This document shows, piece after piece, positions 43,144-52,338 of a stretch of 64,000 nucleotides of DNA. Every line of letters starts with the position of its first letter. Positions within the stretch are counted from its first letter, which is position 1. The translations under genes and the position numbers were made by a program. Under the pieces are notes generated by a model. That model worked only from the letters and a program-made list of their open reading frames with translations. It searched no databases and was not told where the DNA came from. Source of the DNA: Tychonema sp. LEGE 07203 (GTDB lineage: Bacteria; Cyanobacteriota; Cyanobacteriia; Cyanobacteriales; Microcoleaceae); NCBI RefSeq assembly GCF_015207285.1, contig NZ_JADEXD010000002.1, forward strand, positions 1-64,000, in the 5' to 3' direction.

Positions 43144-45906
43144 ATGGATTTTACCACAAAGCCCAGTTACTATCAAGTTGGCGGCAGTCTCGGCACTAAC
43201 GCTCCCAATTACGTCAAGCGCCAAGCAGATGACGACTTCTACAACGGATTGAAAGCGGGGGAATTTTGCTATGTTTTGAATTCGCGACAAATGGGAAAAT
43301 CTAGCTTGCAAGTGCGGACAATTCAGCGGCTGAGAGATGAAGGAATTGCTTGTGCTGCGATCGACATTTCGGAAATTGGCAACCGCAGCGTGACTCCCGA
43401 ACAGTGGTATGCTGGGTTGCTCCGCATTCTGGAAAATAACTTTAACCTGTCGGATGTTGTTAACGTGCGGACTTGGTGGCGCGATCGCAATTTTTTAAGT
43501 CCGGTTCAAAGATTGAGCGAATTCATCGAAACTGTACTTTTAGCCAACATTTCCAGCAATATTGTCATTTTTATTGACGAAATCGACAGCATTCTCGCCT
43601 TGGATTTTCCCGCCGATGATTTTTTGGCGTTAATTCGATCGTGCTACAACAAGCGCGCCAACAATCCAGAGTTCGATCGCCTGACGTGGGCTCTGTTGGG
43701 CGTAGCATCGCCAGCGGATTTGTGCCGCGACAAAAATCTCAGCAGCAGCACGCCTTTTAATATCGGTAGGGCGATCGAACTAACGGGTTTTGACGAAACA
43801 GAAGCGCAACCGCTAGCAGCGGGGTTAGCAGAGCTTACAGACAAATCTGGGGAAGTTTTGAGAGAAGTATTGTATTGGACTGGTGGGCAACCTTTTCTGA
43901 CTCAAAAGCTGTGCAAACTTCTGTTTGAAAATGCACCCCCCCCAGCCCCCCCTTGCCAAGGGGGGGAGCAAGATTTGATTCACACCCCTTGTCAAGGGGG
44001 AGAGCAAGATCGCATTCAAAATCCTCAAGCTTGGGTTGAGGAAGTGGTGCGCTTGAAAATCGTGGATAATTGGGAATCTCAGGATGTGCCCGAACATTTG
44101 TCCACAATTCGCGATCGGCTTTTCAAAGAAAACCAACGCATTATCAGAAGACTCGGATTGTACCAGCAAATTTTACAGCAAGTTGACATTGTTCCCGATC
44201 GCAGTGCCGAACAAATGGAATTGCGCTTAACCGGATTAATCGTCAAGCGTCGGGAAAAATTAACAATTTCTAATCCAATTTATCAAGCTGTATTTAACAA
44301 AAACTTAATTGCCCAAAAGTTAGAAAAACTCTCGCCTTATTCCGAAGCTATTAAAGTCTGGCTGAATTCAAACTGCGAGGATAATTCCCAACTGTTGCGC
44401 GGTGATAATTTACAGTCAGCATTAGTTTGGGCAGCCGACAAAAGCTTGAGAAACGAAGATTTCCAGTTTTTGACAGCCAGCCAAAGAATGATTTTCAGCG
44501 ACCAAAATCAACTGCTGCAAGCAGCTACACTAGAAACCAAAAAAGCAGCGCGTGATGCCGAAACAGCTTTGATAGAAGCTGATGCAGCCAAGCACAAAGC
44601 GCAACAGTGGATCGGCATCGGTTCGGCGGTACTCGCAGCCTCGTTAATTGGGGCGATCGGCTTTTCAACTCTCGCTTACCAGCGTTTTAAACTCGCACAA
44701 GCAAGTATTGAAATCGAACAACATGGCAGCGATGCTTTGCTATTGGCGGTATCTCAAAAGACAGATAACAGCCAAGCTTTGTCAGAAGCGTTACTCGGGG
44801 CGATCGCCTCCGGTAAAAAATTAAAAGTTTTGGTGGAAAATAAACCGCGTTTAGAACAATATCCGGCAACTAGACCGCTATTAGCATTACAAATAATTCT
44901 CGATAAAATTAGTAGCAACAAACAGCAGATCGAAGCATCTTCACTTTTCTTCAGAAAAATGAATTGGAAAGCTCATGCAGGTGCAGTTACCAGCGTTAGT
45001 TTTAGCCCTGACAGACAAATTTTAGCAACCGCAGGCATAGACGGTACTGTTCGGATTTGGAACTTTTCAGGACATAAAATTGCTGAATGGAAAACTTTGC
45101 AGCAGTCAGTTAATCTGGTAAATTTTAGTCCTGATGGCAAGTTTTTAGCAACGGCAGGAAGGGACGGAAAAGTTAATTTTTGGAACTTATCAGGTAAAAA
45201 TATTTCTAGTTTTCAAGCAATCGAAGGCTCAGTCACCAGCATCAGTTTTAGTTTAGATTTAAAATTTTTAGCTGCGGCAGGAATAGACAGCAGTGCTGCA
45301 ATTTTGTCGCTGTCAAAACTGCCAAAAGTAATATCATCTAGTGTGAAACTTTCCGGTCATAACGGGTTAGTGAGGAGCGTTAATTTTAGCCCTACTGGAG
45401 ATTTTGTAACGACTTTAGACGGCAAATCTACAGTACGAATTTGGAATTTGTCCGGACAACTGGAAAAAACACTGCCGATGCAAGCAATTGGTATCAGCTT
45501 CAGTCCAGATCCGCAGCAATATCGCTTTGCTACAGTAACATTAAACGGCAAAATCGGGCTGTGGAATCTGTCAGAAAAAGAATTAGTTAGTGAATTTCAA
45601 ACCTTGCATTTAGACGCCAAATCTATTAGCTTCAGCCCCGACGGAGAAAGGCTGGCTACTGTGGGAATTGACAAGACAGTGCGACTGTGGAATTTAGCGG
45701 GGCGGCAGGTTGCTCAATTTGAGTTTGAGGAGAATGTTGTTAGTGTCGGTTGGAGTCGAGATGGAAAGCAAATTGCTGTAGCTGGAAGCAATGGAACTGT
45801 CTGGCTGAGGCAGGTTGAAGGGTTGGCAGAATTGCTGAAGCAAAGTTGCAATTTTCTTGGTAGTCAACCGGAGTATGCGACTAGAATTTCAACTCTGTGC
45901 CAGTAA
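43144..45906 (+). CDS. AAA-like ATPase with WD40 repeats
   Basis: 920 residues. N-terminal AAA-like (STAND) ATPase: Walker A NSRQMGKSSL (about 46-55), Walker B IVIFIDEIDSI (about 140-150), GGQPFLTQKLC sensor region. Residues about 264-293 (PPPAPPCQGGEQD and a second CQGGEQD) are encoded by a palindromic CCCCTTG/CAAGGGG repeat inserted in frame. A coiled region (about 463-495) and one membrane segment (about 498-520) follow; then about seven WD40 blades (about 605-890; VTSVSFSPDRQILATAG, DGTVRIWNFSG). Such proteins are common in filamentous cyanobacteria; role unknown, likely sensing or signalling. The ATPase is related to that of the TIR protein at 40065. Confidence 0.88.
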   Translation: MDFTTKPSYYQVGGSLGTNAPNYVKRQADDDFYNGLKAGEFCYVLNSRQMGKSSLQVRTIQRLRDEGIACAAIDISEIGNRSVTPEQWYAGLLRILENNFNLSDVVNVRTWWRDRNFLSPVQRLSEFIETVLLANISSNIVIFIDEIDSILALDFPADDFLALIRSCYNKRANNPEFDRLTWALLGVASPADLCRDKNLSSSTPFNIGRAIELTGFDETEAQPLAAGLAELTDKSGEVLREVLYWTGGQPFLTQKLCKLLFENAPPPAPPCQGGEQDLIHTPCQGGEQDRIQNPQAWVEEVVRLKIVDNWESQDVPEHLSTIRDRLFKENQRIIRRLGLYQQILQQVDIVPDRSAEQMELRLTGLIVKRREKLTISNPIYQAVFNKNLIAQKLEKLSPYSEAIKVWLNSNCEDNSQLLRGDNLQSALVWAADKSLRNEDFQFLTASQRMIFSDQNQLLQAATLETKKAARDAETALIEADAAKHKAQQWIGIGSAVLAASLIGAIGFSTLAYQRFKLAQASIEIEQHGSDALLLAVSQKTDNSQALSEALLGAIASGKKLKVLVENKPRLEQYPATRPLLALQIILDKISSNKQQIEASSLFFRKMNWKAHAGAVTSVSFSPDRQILATAGIDGTVRIWNFSGHKIAEWKTLQQSVNLVNFSPDGKFLATAGRDGKVNFWNLSGKNISSFQAIEGSVTSISFSLDLKFLAAAGIDSSAAILSLSKLPKVISSSVKLSGHNGLVRSVNFSPTGDFVTTLDGKSTVRIWNLSGQLEKTLPMQAIGISFSPDPQQYRFATVTLNGKIGLWNLSEKELVSEFQTLHLDAKSISFSPDGERLATVGIDKTVRLWNLAGRQVAQFEFEENVVSVGWSRDGKQIAVAGSNGTVWLRQVEGLAELLKQSCNFLGSQPEYATRISTLCQ

Positions 45907-45992
45907 TAAAATCCTATCGTTTCTGCTTGCACCGGAATTATTATAGAGGAAACGGTGCCGTGTTGAAGCTGTGGGTAATATTAATTCCGATG

Positions 45993-46096
45993 CTAAGCTG
46001 TTGCGGCATTTAAATTATATGTGAAAAAAAATCCAGCCATGAGTGGGGTGTCCCGCCCGCCGATAATATGCAATGTTTATTTACGCGACAGCTTAC
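45993..46096. repeat. Diverged copy of the 100-bp inverted-repeat element
   Basis: Begins TAAGCTGTTGCGGCATTTAA and ends with GACAGCTTA, with GTGTCCCGCCCG inside: similar ends and core to 22257-22356 but degraded. Confidence 0.6.
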
Positions 46097-46140
46097 CATG
46101 TGTTTGTGTAATTAATTTTGTCTGATTACTTAAGTCCTTC

Positions 46141-46260
46141 TTAATATGTCGTGCCGTTTGGCATTGATGCAGGGGTGGTAAATGCCATGCCGCTTGGCGG
46201 ATTCAAGAGAGTGTAAGTGAGGGAGTTGCCGTCGGGGTGTTTGGCTTCTACTTGATAGAA
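46141..46260 (-). pseudogene. Fragment of a cadherin/He_PIG-type domain
   Basis: On the minus strand 40 codons between two stops read YQVEAKHPDGNSLTYTL and NPPSGMAF, the start of a putative Ig/dystroglycan-type repeat such as occurs in large surface proteins. No start codon and no neighbouring domain. Looks like debris of a lost adhesin. The remainder of 45907-46690 shows no gene. Confidence 0.55.
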
Positions 46261-46690
46261 TTATGTTTTGTACCAAAAGTATTGTATATGTTAAACAATT
46301 AGTTTTTATTGGTGTGATAAACTTATTTTTTGTTGAAAAATTTACCTAATTAGTTTTACTCTATCTAAGTATCTAAAGTTTTGTATTAAGGTTCGAGATT
46401 TCTGGTTTTTAAGTTATTATCGAATGATGAAATTACTGCTTTTTCACAGGGCGGAGTCGGAGGAGAACTCTGAACAAGTCAATCTCGACTGTTTGAGAGG
46501 TAAATGTTTATCGATAAATAAGTAAGAACGATCGCTCATCCCAGCAACCGGGTTTATTTATCCCGTGCGATCGCCTTTCTGAATGCAGCTTGATTAATGA
46601 TTTCTACAAAAATAGCCTAAATCCCTCAAATATTCATAAATTTGACTTGTGTTAAAATCAAAGCTCCGATCGGAATAGGAGAAAATTCTT

Positions 46691-47266
46691 ATGCCAGCGA
46701 TGACACTCAAAGATTTAAACCAAGTTCAAACCCTTTTTTCCGAAGCGGGTTTAGATTACAAAATTGAACTAGAAGACGGGAGACTTTCAATTGTGGGGCC
46801 ATCAGACATCGTATCCAGTGAAATCAGCAGTATTTTGATTCGCTTGCTGGGTAACTGGGTTTATCCCCGTCGCTTGGGGAGAGTGTTTGACTCCGCAGGC
46901 GGTTTCATTATGCCGGATACGAATGTCAAAGCACCGGATGTTTCTTTTGTGCGCGCCGCCCGATTGCGCCAAAGTCCGCGTTATTTTGGTGAACTTGTCC
47001 CGGATTTGGTGGTTGAGATTAAATCTCAGAGCGATCGCATTAAGCCGATAGAAACCAAGGTTTTGAAGTTTATCGAATTGGGGGCGGTTGTCGGAATTCT
47101 GATCGATCCTGATGAAGAAACAGTGACTATTTATCGCTCTACCGGCGAACCGACTGTTTTAGGAAATGGCGATATTTTAACAGTAGCAGAACTTTTTCCC
47201 GGTTGGGAATTGCCTGTTTCGGAACTGTGGCCTCCTATTTTTACAGAAGAAGAAACACAATTATAA
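46691..47266 (+). CDS. Uma2-family (DUF820) endonuclease-like protein
   Basis: 191 residues. PD-(D/E)xK fold: NVKAPDVSFVRAARL, then PDLVVEIKSQSDR with the catalytic Glu-x-Lys, then KVLKFIELGAVVGILIDPDEETVTIYR. Very abundant family in cyanobacteria; individual roles are mostly unknown, some may be restriction-like or transposon-derived. The ATG has AGGAG ten bases upstream. Its stop codon lies in the first base of the MITE-like element. Confidence 0.88.
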   Translation: MPAMTLKDLNQVQTLFSEAGLDYKIELEDGRLSIVGPSDIVSSEISSILIRLLGNWVYPRRLGRVFDSAGGFIMPDTNVKAPDVSFVRAARLRQSPRYFGELVPDLVVEIKSQSDRIKPIETKVLKFIELGAVVGILIDPDEETVTIYRSTGEPTVLGNGDILTVAELFPGWELPVSELWPPIFTEEETQL

Positions 47267-47365
47267 TACCATTTTTTTAAAGATGTGCTGATAAAATCAT
47301 AGCCCCCCCGCGAGTTCGGGGGGGTTGGGGGGGTAATATCTAGCGCTACTTTATGAAATTGGTAT
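47266..47365. repeat. MITE-like element, copy 2
   Basis: Ends ATACCATTT / ATGAAATTGGTAT and the same C-run/G-run core (AGCCCCCCC ... GGGGTTGGGGGG) as the copy at 1463-1564. It starts within the stop codon of the Uma2 gene and lies next to the folC stop. Confidence 0.75.
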
Positions 47366-47372
47366 AATGCGT

Positions 47373-48635
47373 TTAAAATTGAGATTGTTGTTGCAGAAAA
47401 TAGCCGACGAGATAAAGTGAACCGCAGAGCACTGTTAAATTGTCGCCTGCAACAGCAGCATCTAAGGCTGTTGTTAAGTCGGGGAAGGCTTGACAAACTG
47501 TTAATTCGGGGCAGATATTTTCAGCAATGGCGGCTAATTCTGCGGGGGATGATGAGTTTTGATCGGGTACCGGAACTAGGTAAAGCCGATCGCCCTTTTT
47601 GAGTAAAGCTTGTAAAATATCATCGCAGTCTTTCGTCGCCAAAATGCCGATTACCCAGTTAATCGGGGACGGGGAACTGGTAAGATGATCTACGTATTCG
47701 CGCAGGGCGATCGCAGCGGCTGGATTGTGAGCTCCATCAATCAGGATGTTGCGGTTTTTCCAGGTAGTTTGCTGAAGTCTTCCGGGCCATTGGGTTGTGG
47801 CGATTCCGTCGGCGATGGCGGTGGGAGAGATTTGCCATCCTAGGTTTTGGAGGGTGTGAAGAGTTGCAAGGGCGATCGCTGAATTCATTAATTGAATTTG
47901 TCCCAACAATGGCAATTGATATTTGATTTTAACCGAATTTTGACTTAACTGATATTCTGCAAATCCTTCTCCTAAATCTACCGCTGGTTTTACCCAAATT
48001 GCCGGACAGTCTAATTCTTTAATGCGTTTTTCTACTACTATTCTAGCAGATTCTGGCAATTCTCCGACAACTACCGGACACTTTGATTTGAGAATTCCCG
48101 CTTTTTGTCCAGCAATATCGGCGACAGTAGGGCCGAGGATTTGCCAGTGATCGAGACTGATAGAAGTAATGACACTGACAAGGGGAGTTTCGCAAACATT
48201 AGTCGCGTCTAATCTACCGCCCAATCCTGTTTCTATCACGGCAATATCTGCTTTTTGTTCGGCGAAATACAGCCAAGCTGCAGCGGTGATGATTTCAAAT
48301 TGAGTGGGAGTTTCTGTATTACCTTCCGCAGCGCTGACAACTTGTTCGAGACACTGTTGCAATGCTATTGTAGAAATTGGTTTTTGGTTGATGCAAATTC
48401 TTTCTGTCCAATCGATTAGGTGCGGGGATGTGTAGCGCCCGACTCGATAGCCTGCTGCTGTGAGTACCGATGAGAGGTAAGCGCAAACGGAACCTTTGCC
48501 ATTTGTGCCGGCAATGTGGATAATGGGGACTTTTTGGTGGGGGTTGTCTAGTTTTTGGAGGAGTTGTTGGATTCTTTCTAGGCCGAGGTGTACGCCGAAG
48601 TGTTGGTAAGATTGGAGGATGGAGTTTGCATTCAT
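47373..48635 (-). CDS. folC: Dihydrofolate synthase/folylpolyglutamate synthase
   Basis: 420 residues. Mur-ligase type enzyme adding glutamate to dihydropteroate/THF. IHIAGTNGKGSVCAYLSS (about 39-56, P-loop), TSPHLIDWTERI, ETGLGGRLDATN, SLDHWQILGPTVADIAGQKAGI and the C-terminal DGAHNPAA are all FolC signatures. Length is normal. Folate metabolism is also represented by the cyclo-ligase gene 4.5 kb away, but they are not in one operon. Confidence 0.95.
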   Translation of the reverse strand: MNANSILQSYQHFGVHLGLERIQQLLQKLDNPHQKVPIIHIAGTNGKGSVCAYLSSVLTAAGYRVGRYTSPHLIDWTERICINQKPISTIALQQCLEQVVSAAEGNTETPTQFEIITAAAWLYFAEQKADIAVIETGLGGRLDATNVCETPLVSVITSISLDHWQILGPTVADIAGQKAGILKSKCPVVVGELPESARIVVEKRIKELDCPAIWVKPAVDLGEGFAEYQLSQNSVKIKYQLPLLGQIQLMNSAIALATLHTLQNLGWQISPTAIADGIATTQWPGRLQQTTWKNRNILIDGAHNPAAAIALREYVDHLTSSPSPINWVIGILATKDCDDILQALLKKGDRLYLVPVPDQNSSSPAELAAIAENICPELTVCQAFPDLTTALDAAVAGDNLTVLCGSLYLVGYFLQQQSQF

Positions 48636-48769
48636 TGAGGATGATGAATTCTGTTTGTGTGTGAATTATATTTTTTTTTATTAACCGCAGAGGGCGCAGA
48701 GGGCGCAGAGGGAGAGAGGAAAGAGATGTTTATAATTGATTGATTGTAATTTATTGCGGGTGAGAAAAG

Positions 48770-49810
48770 GTGGCTTTGGATATTATTTCTCTGTTTTCGG
48801 GTTGTGGTGGGTTGGATTTGGGTTTTCGGTTGGCTGGGTTTAATCTGGTTTGGGCGAATGAATATGATAAGTCTATTTGGGATACGTATAATTTCAATCA
48901 TCCTGAAACTATTTTAGACTGCAGAGATATCAGAAAAATTAATTCTGATGAAATTCCTAATTGTATTGGGATTATCGGCGGGCCTCCTTGTCAAAGTTGG
49001 AGTGCGGCGGGTGCGAAACGCGGGATTGATGATAGTCGAGGCCAGCTTTTTTGGGAGTATATCAGAATTGTGCGGGACAAGCAGCCTTTGTTTTTCTTGG
49101 CTGAGAATGTTAGGGGTATTTTAGCGCCTAGAAATCGTGATGCTTTCACTTATATATTATCGCAGTTTGAGGAACTCGGGTATCGAGTTTCGTTCCAGTT
49201 GTTGAATGCTAGAAATTTTGGTGTTCCGCAAGATAGGCAAAGGGTGATTGTTGTCGGTTATCGGGAAAATCTGGGTTTTGGTTTTGAGTTTCCCGCTCCT
49301 GGAACGGATGTTTTGACGCTGGAAGATGCGATTTTTGACTTAAAGGCGATCGCCCCAATGTCAGTTAAGGGTAAAGTAGATAATTATCACGATGCTGTCG
49401 CGAATCACGAATGTGCAGATTTGGGGTTTTCGAGCATTTATATGTCGCGCAATCGAGTGAGAAGTTGGGGCGAACCTTCCTTTACAATTCAGGCGGGCGG
49501 CCGACACGCACCTCTGCACCCTCAAGCTAGTAAAATGATTTTGGTTGGCAAGGATAAGCGCATTTTTGACCCCAATTCGCCTCAACCTTACCGCAGGCTT
49601 TCTGTGCGAGAGTGTGCGAGAGTTCAGACTTTTCCTGATGAGTTTATCTTCAAGTACAAGTATATTGCGGACGGCTACAAAATGGTCGGGAATGCTGTTC
49701 CTGTGAATTTAGCAAGAGTTTTGGCAAGTAAGATTTTTGAGGATATTGCCATAGGGAATAGGGCATTTGTATCAACTAAAGCCGACCACCTACCAGCCGC
49801 TAGGGAATGA
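48770..49810 (+). CDS. DNA (cytosine-5) methyltransferase
   Basis: 346 residues, GTG start. C5-methylase motifs in order: I SLFSGCGGLDLGF, IV GGPPCQSWS with the catalytic Cys, VI ENVRG, VIII QDRQRVIVVG, the target-recognition region (about 180-245), IX/X RRLSVRECARVQTFP and GYKMVGNAVPVNLA. No restriction endonuclease or other methylase is adjacent (FolC upstream, glycosyltransferase downstream), so it looks solitary. Solitary cyanobacterial methylases are known to act on GATC, GGCC or CGATCG, the latter inside HIP1; this gene's target is not known. Confidence 0.92.
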   Translation: MALDIISLFSGCGGLDLGFRLAGFNLVWANEYDKSIWDTYNFNHPETILDCRDIRKINSDEIPNCIGIIGGPPCQSWSAAGAKRGIDDSRGQLFWEYIRIVRDKQPLFFLAENVRGILAPRNRDAFTYILSQFEELGYRVSFQLLNARNFGVPQDRQRVIVVGYRENLGFGFEFPAPGTDVLTLEDAIFDLKAIAPMSVKGKVDNYHDAVANHECADLGFSSIYMSRNRVRSWGEPSFTIQAGGRHAPLHPQASKMILVGKDKRIFDPNSPQPYRRLSVRECARVQTFPDEFIFKYKYIADGYKMVGNAVPVNLARVLASKIFEDIAIGNRAFVSTKADHLPAARE

Positions 49811-49947
49811 ATTCCACGAGCCCTTTAGCGAAATTCATCGCCATGAAAACTAATCTCAAATCCCTTGACATCAGAATCATTCATCTCTCTCTTCTCTTCC
49901 TCTGTGTCCTCTGCGGCCTCTGCGGTTTAATCATTCCGAATTATCTG

Positions 49948-51165
49948 TCATTGAAACTTAGTTAACTCACCGAGATTTTGCTGAATCGTATTTATACCCC
50001 GAATATGAGACAATGGAGAACCTCCATACAAAAAACTATCCAAACTAACTTGATAATTTTGCTGCACCGCCAAATCCAGCCACAAATTCTTAAATGCTTC
50101 TCCCGGTTTGTAGTCGGGAATGTTATGCTGATAGTAAGGAAAACTATCTATACAAGTGTTGAAAAAGTTCTTGCGCCCGCAATGCTTTAAATACTGATAT
50201 CGCGGCTTGAATTCGGTTTGATTTTCCAATACTGTATGAATAGTATCGGCTAAGGATTCCGGGTCAAATTTGGCGTAAAGTCCCGCACCTTCCGGGAAAA
50301 CTGGCGAGTTTCCTCTGGCGTATTGGTTGAATTCTTCAAAACAAATTACTGGTACGTTGCAACTCATTGCTTCGGTAATTCCCCGATTTTTTCCTTCGAG
50401 GAGGGAACCGAGGACGAAGGCTTGGGCGCGCGAATAATATACAGGCATTTCGCTGTAGTAGTCAACTCGCGGTAGTAAGTTGATGTAATCGGAGGGATTA
50501 CCTAAAATTGCTTCTACTTGGTGCCATTCTTTTAAGGCGAGTTCGTCGAGAGTATTTAGGTTGTTAACATCAAATTCGTGTCCGCTGACAACTGTTAATT
50601 TTATTGGTTTTTGCGGATATTTTTGGCGGTAAATTTTTAAGGCTTTAGCAATTGTTGGCAAGTTCTTTTCTTCGGAAATTCGGGCGACGGCTAGCAAGTC
50701 GATGTCTTTGGTGGGGACGTTGCGGGGAGAAATTAAGTATTCGTTGATGAAGTCTGTGTCTTGCAGTGGTACGATTGGTTTGTTGGCGCGATTTGGATAA
50801 GTTTCGCGAAACCATTTATCTCGCTGCGGGTTTTTGTATAAACTGGAGTATGCGTCGGCGACAGGGGCCCAGGAATAGGAGATTCCGGGGGAATAGGTGA
50901 AGGATAAAAATACTGAGGAAAGTTGGGGAAATAGTTTGTTGATTAGTTCGACTCCTTCGCTTAAGTAAATTCCTTTGATGAATTTTCCTTCGTAAAATAG
51001 CGGGGGAAGCAAGACGTAGAAACTTACGGTATCGAAGCGGTGGGGTTGGTCTTCAAATATCTCCCAGCTAAATGCGTCTAAGTCTGCATAGATTTCGGCG
51101 ATTGGTTTGTTGATGTTGGGGTTGCGCAAGTAGGGTTTTTGGCGATCGTAGTTTCCGCGTACCAT
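49948..51165 (-). CDS. GT4-like glycosyltransferase
   Basis: 405 residues. The C-terminal Rossmann domain matches GT4: IDLLAVARISEEKNLPTIAKAL, then VLGSLLEGKNRGITEAMSCNVPVICFEE, which includes the donor-binding Glu-x7-Glu-type motif. The N-terminal half is less conserved. Acceptor and product unknown; probably envelope polysaccharide. Separated from rsmI by a duplicated 150-base segment. Soluble or peripherally membrane bound. Confidence 0.85.
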   Translation of the reverse strand: MVRGNYDRQKPYLRNPNINKPIAEIYADLDAFSWEIFEDQPHRFDTVSFYVLLPPLFYEGKFIKGIYLSEGVELINKLFPQLSSVFLSFTYSPGISYSWAPVADAYSSLYKNPQRDKWFRETYPNRANKPIVPLQDTDFINEYLISPRNVPTKDIDLLAVARISEEKNLPTIAKALKIYRQKYPQKPIKLTVVSGHEFDVNNLNTLDELALKEWHQVEAILGNPSDYINLLPRVDYYSEMPVYYSRAQAFVLGSLLEGKNRGITEAMSCNVPVICFEEFNQYARGNSPVFPEGAGLYAKFDPESLADTIHTVLENQTEFKPRYQYLKHCGRKNFFNTCIDSFPYYQHNIPDYKPGEAFKNLWLDLAVQQNYQVSLDSFLYGGSPLSHIRGINTIQQNLGELTKFQ

Positions 51166-51450
51166 ATAATTTTTAGTGTGATTATCTAGTTTCTTTTTTT
51201 TACCGCAGAGGGCGCAGAGGGCGCAGAGAGGAGAAGAAGAGAAGAGAGGATAAGAGGGTTGATTTACTATTTATTTCATGGCTGTTCGAGTGATTCATTG
51301 TCCTCAGTAGTTTCCGCGTACCATAGAATTATTAGTGTGATTATTTAGTTTTCTTTTTTTAACCGCAGAGGGCGCAGAGGGCGCAGAGGAGGAGAAGAGA
51401 GAGTTATTCACGAGTCATCTAATAGCTATTCGAGTGATTCGTTGTCGCCT
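51147..51450. repeat. Tandem duplication of the glycosyltransferase-rsmI junction
   Basis: The text GTTTCCGCGTACCAT, the GTGTGATTAT-CTAG block and CCGCAGAGGGCGCAGAGG occur once at 51151-51235 and again at 51310-51390; the rsmI 3' end TTCGAGTGATTC occurs at 51285 and 51429. The repeat carries the first bases of the glycosyltransferase gene and the last of rsmI. Confidence 0.75.
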
Positions 51451-52289
51451 ATTGTGAGGGCGAGTTGGTAGATTTGGCGGCGGGGGAGGGATGTTTGTTG
51501 GGCGAGTTGGCGGCTGGCTTGGGAACGGCTGATGCCTTCTGCTATTAATGTTTGTAATTCGGCTTTGATGGCGTCTTCGGAGAAAATTGGTGCGTCTGTT
51601 TGCAGGCCGCCAATTACTAGGGTAAATTCTCCTTGGGGTTCGCGTGCGGTGTAAAGTTCGATCGCACTTTCTATACTGCCACGCCAAAACTCTTCGTGCA
51701 TTTTTGTCAATTCCCTGGCCAGCACAATCTGTCTGTCGGTTCCCAAGGTATTTGCTAAATCTTGTAAAGTTTGCCGCAACCGATGGGGAGATTCGTATAA
51801 TATTATAGTGCGGGATTCTCTTTGCAAATTTTCTAAACTCCGCTGGCGTTCTTGACCTTTTACGGGTAAGAATCCTTCAAATACAAATCTCTCGGTGGGT
51901 AATCCTGATGCAGCTATTCCAACAATGCAGGCAGTCGGGCCGGGAATCGGAATAATGTTAATATTAGCATCGGCGCAAGCTTTGACTAACTCGTATCCGG
52001 GGTCTGAAATTCCCGGCATTCCAGCATCGGTGACGAGGGCGATACTGTTCCCTAACTGCAGTTTGTCGATTAATTCGGGGAGTCGCTGCTGTTGGTTGTG
52101 TTCGTGATAGCTGATTTGGGGGGTTTTGATTTGAAAGTGGTGCAAAAGTTTGCCTGTGTGGCGGGTATCTTCGGCTGCGATGAAGTCTGCTGCTTGTAAA
52201 ATTCGGATAGCGCGATATGTCATGTCTTCGAGGTTGCCGATTGGGGTTCCGACAATGTAAAGTGTTCCTGTGTTAGGATTTGGCTGCAT
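51426..52289 (-). CDS. rsmI: 16S rRNA (cytidine-1402-2'-O)-methyltransferase
   Basis: 287 residues. Tetrapyrrole-methylase fold: TLYIVGTPIGNLEDMTYRAIRIL at the N-terminus, FIAAEDTRHTGKLLHHF, ALVTDAGMPGISDPGYELV and IPGPTA motifs define the RsmI family. It 2'-O-methylates C1402 at the decoding centre. A C-terminal helical tail (about 230-287) is normal. The last codons are copied in the duplication downstream. Confidence 0.94.
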   Translation of the reverse strand: MQPNPNTGTLYIVGTPIGNLEDMTYRAIRILQAADFIAAEDTRHTGKLLHHFQIKTPQISYHEHNQQQRLPELIDKLQLGNSIALVTDAGMPGISDPGYELVKACADANINIIPIPGPTACIVGIAASGLPTERFVFEGFLPVKGQERQRSLENLQRESRTIILYESPHRLRQTLQDLANTLGTDRQIVLARELTKMHEEFWRGSIESAIELYTAREPQGEFTLVIGGLQTDAPIFSEDAIKAELQTLIAEGISRSQASRQLAQQTSLPRRQIYQLALTIGDNESLE

Positions 52290-52338
52290 TTTAAGAGTGG
52301 GATTTTTTAACCGCAGATGAACGCGGATTAACGCAGAT

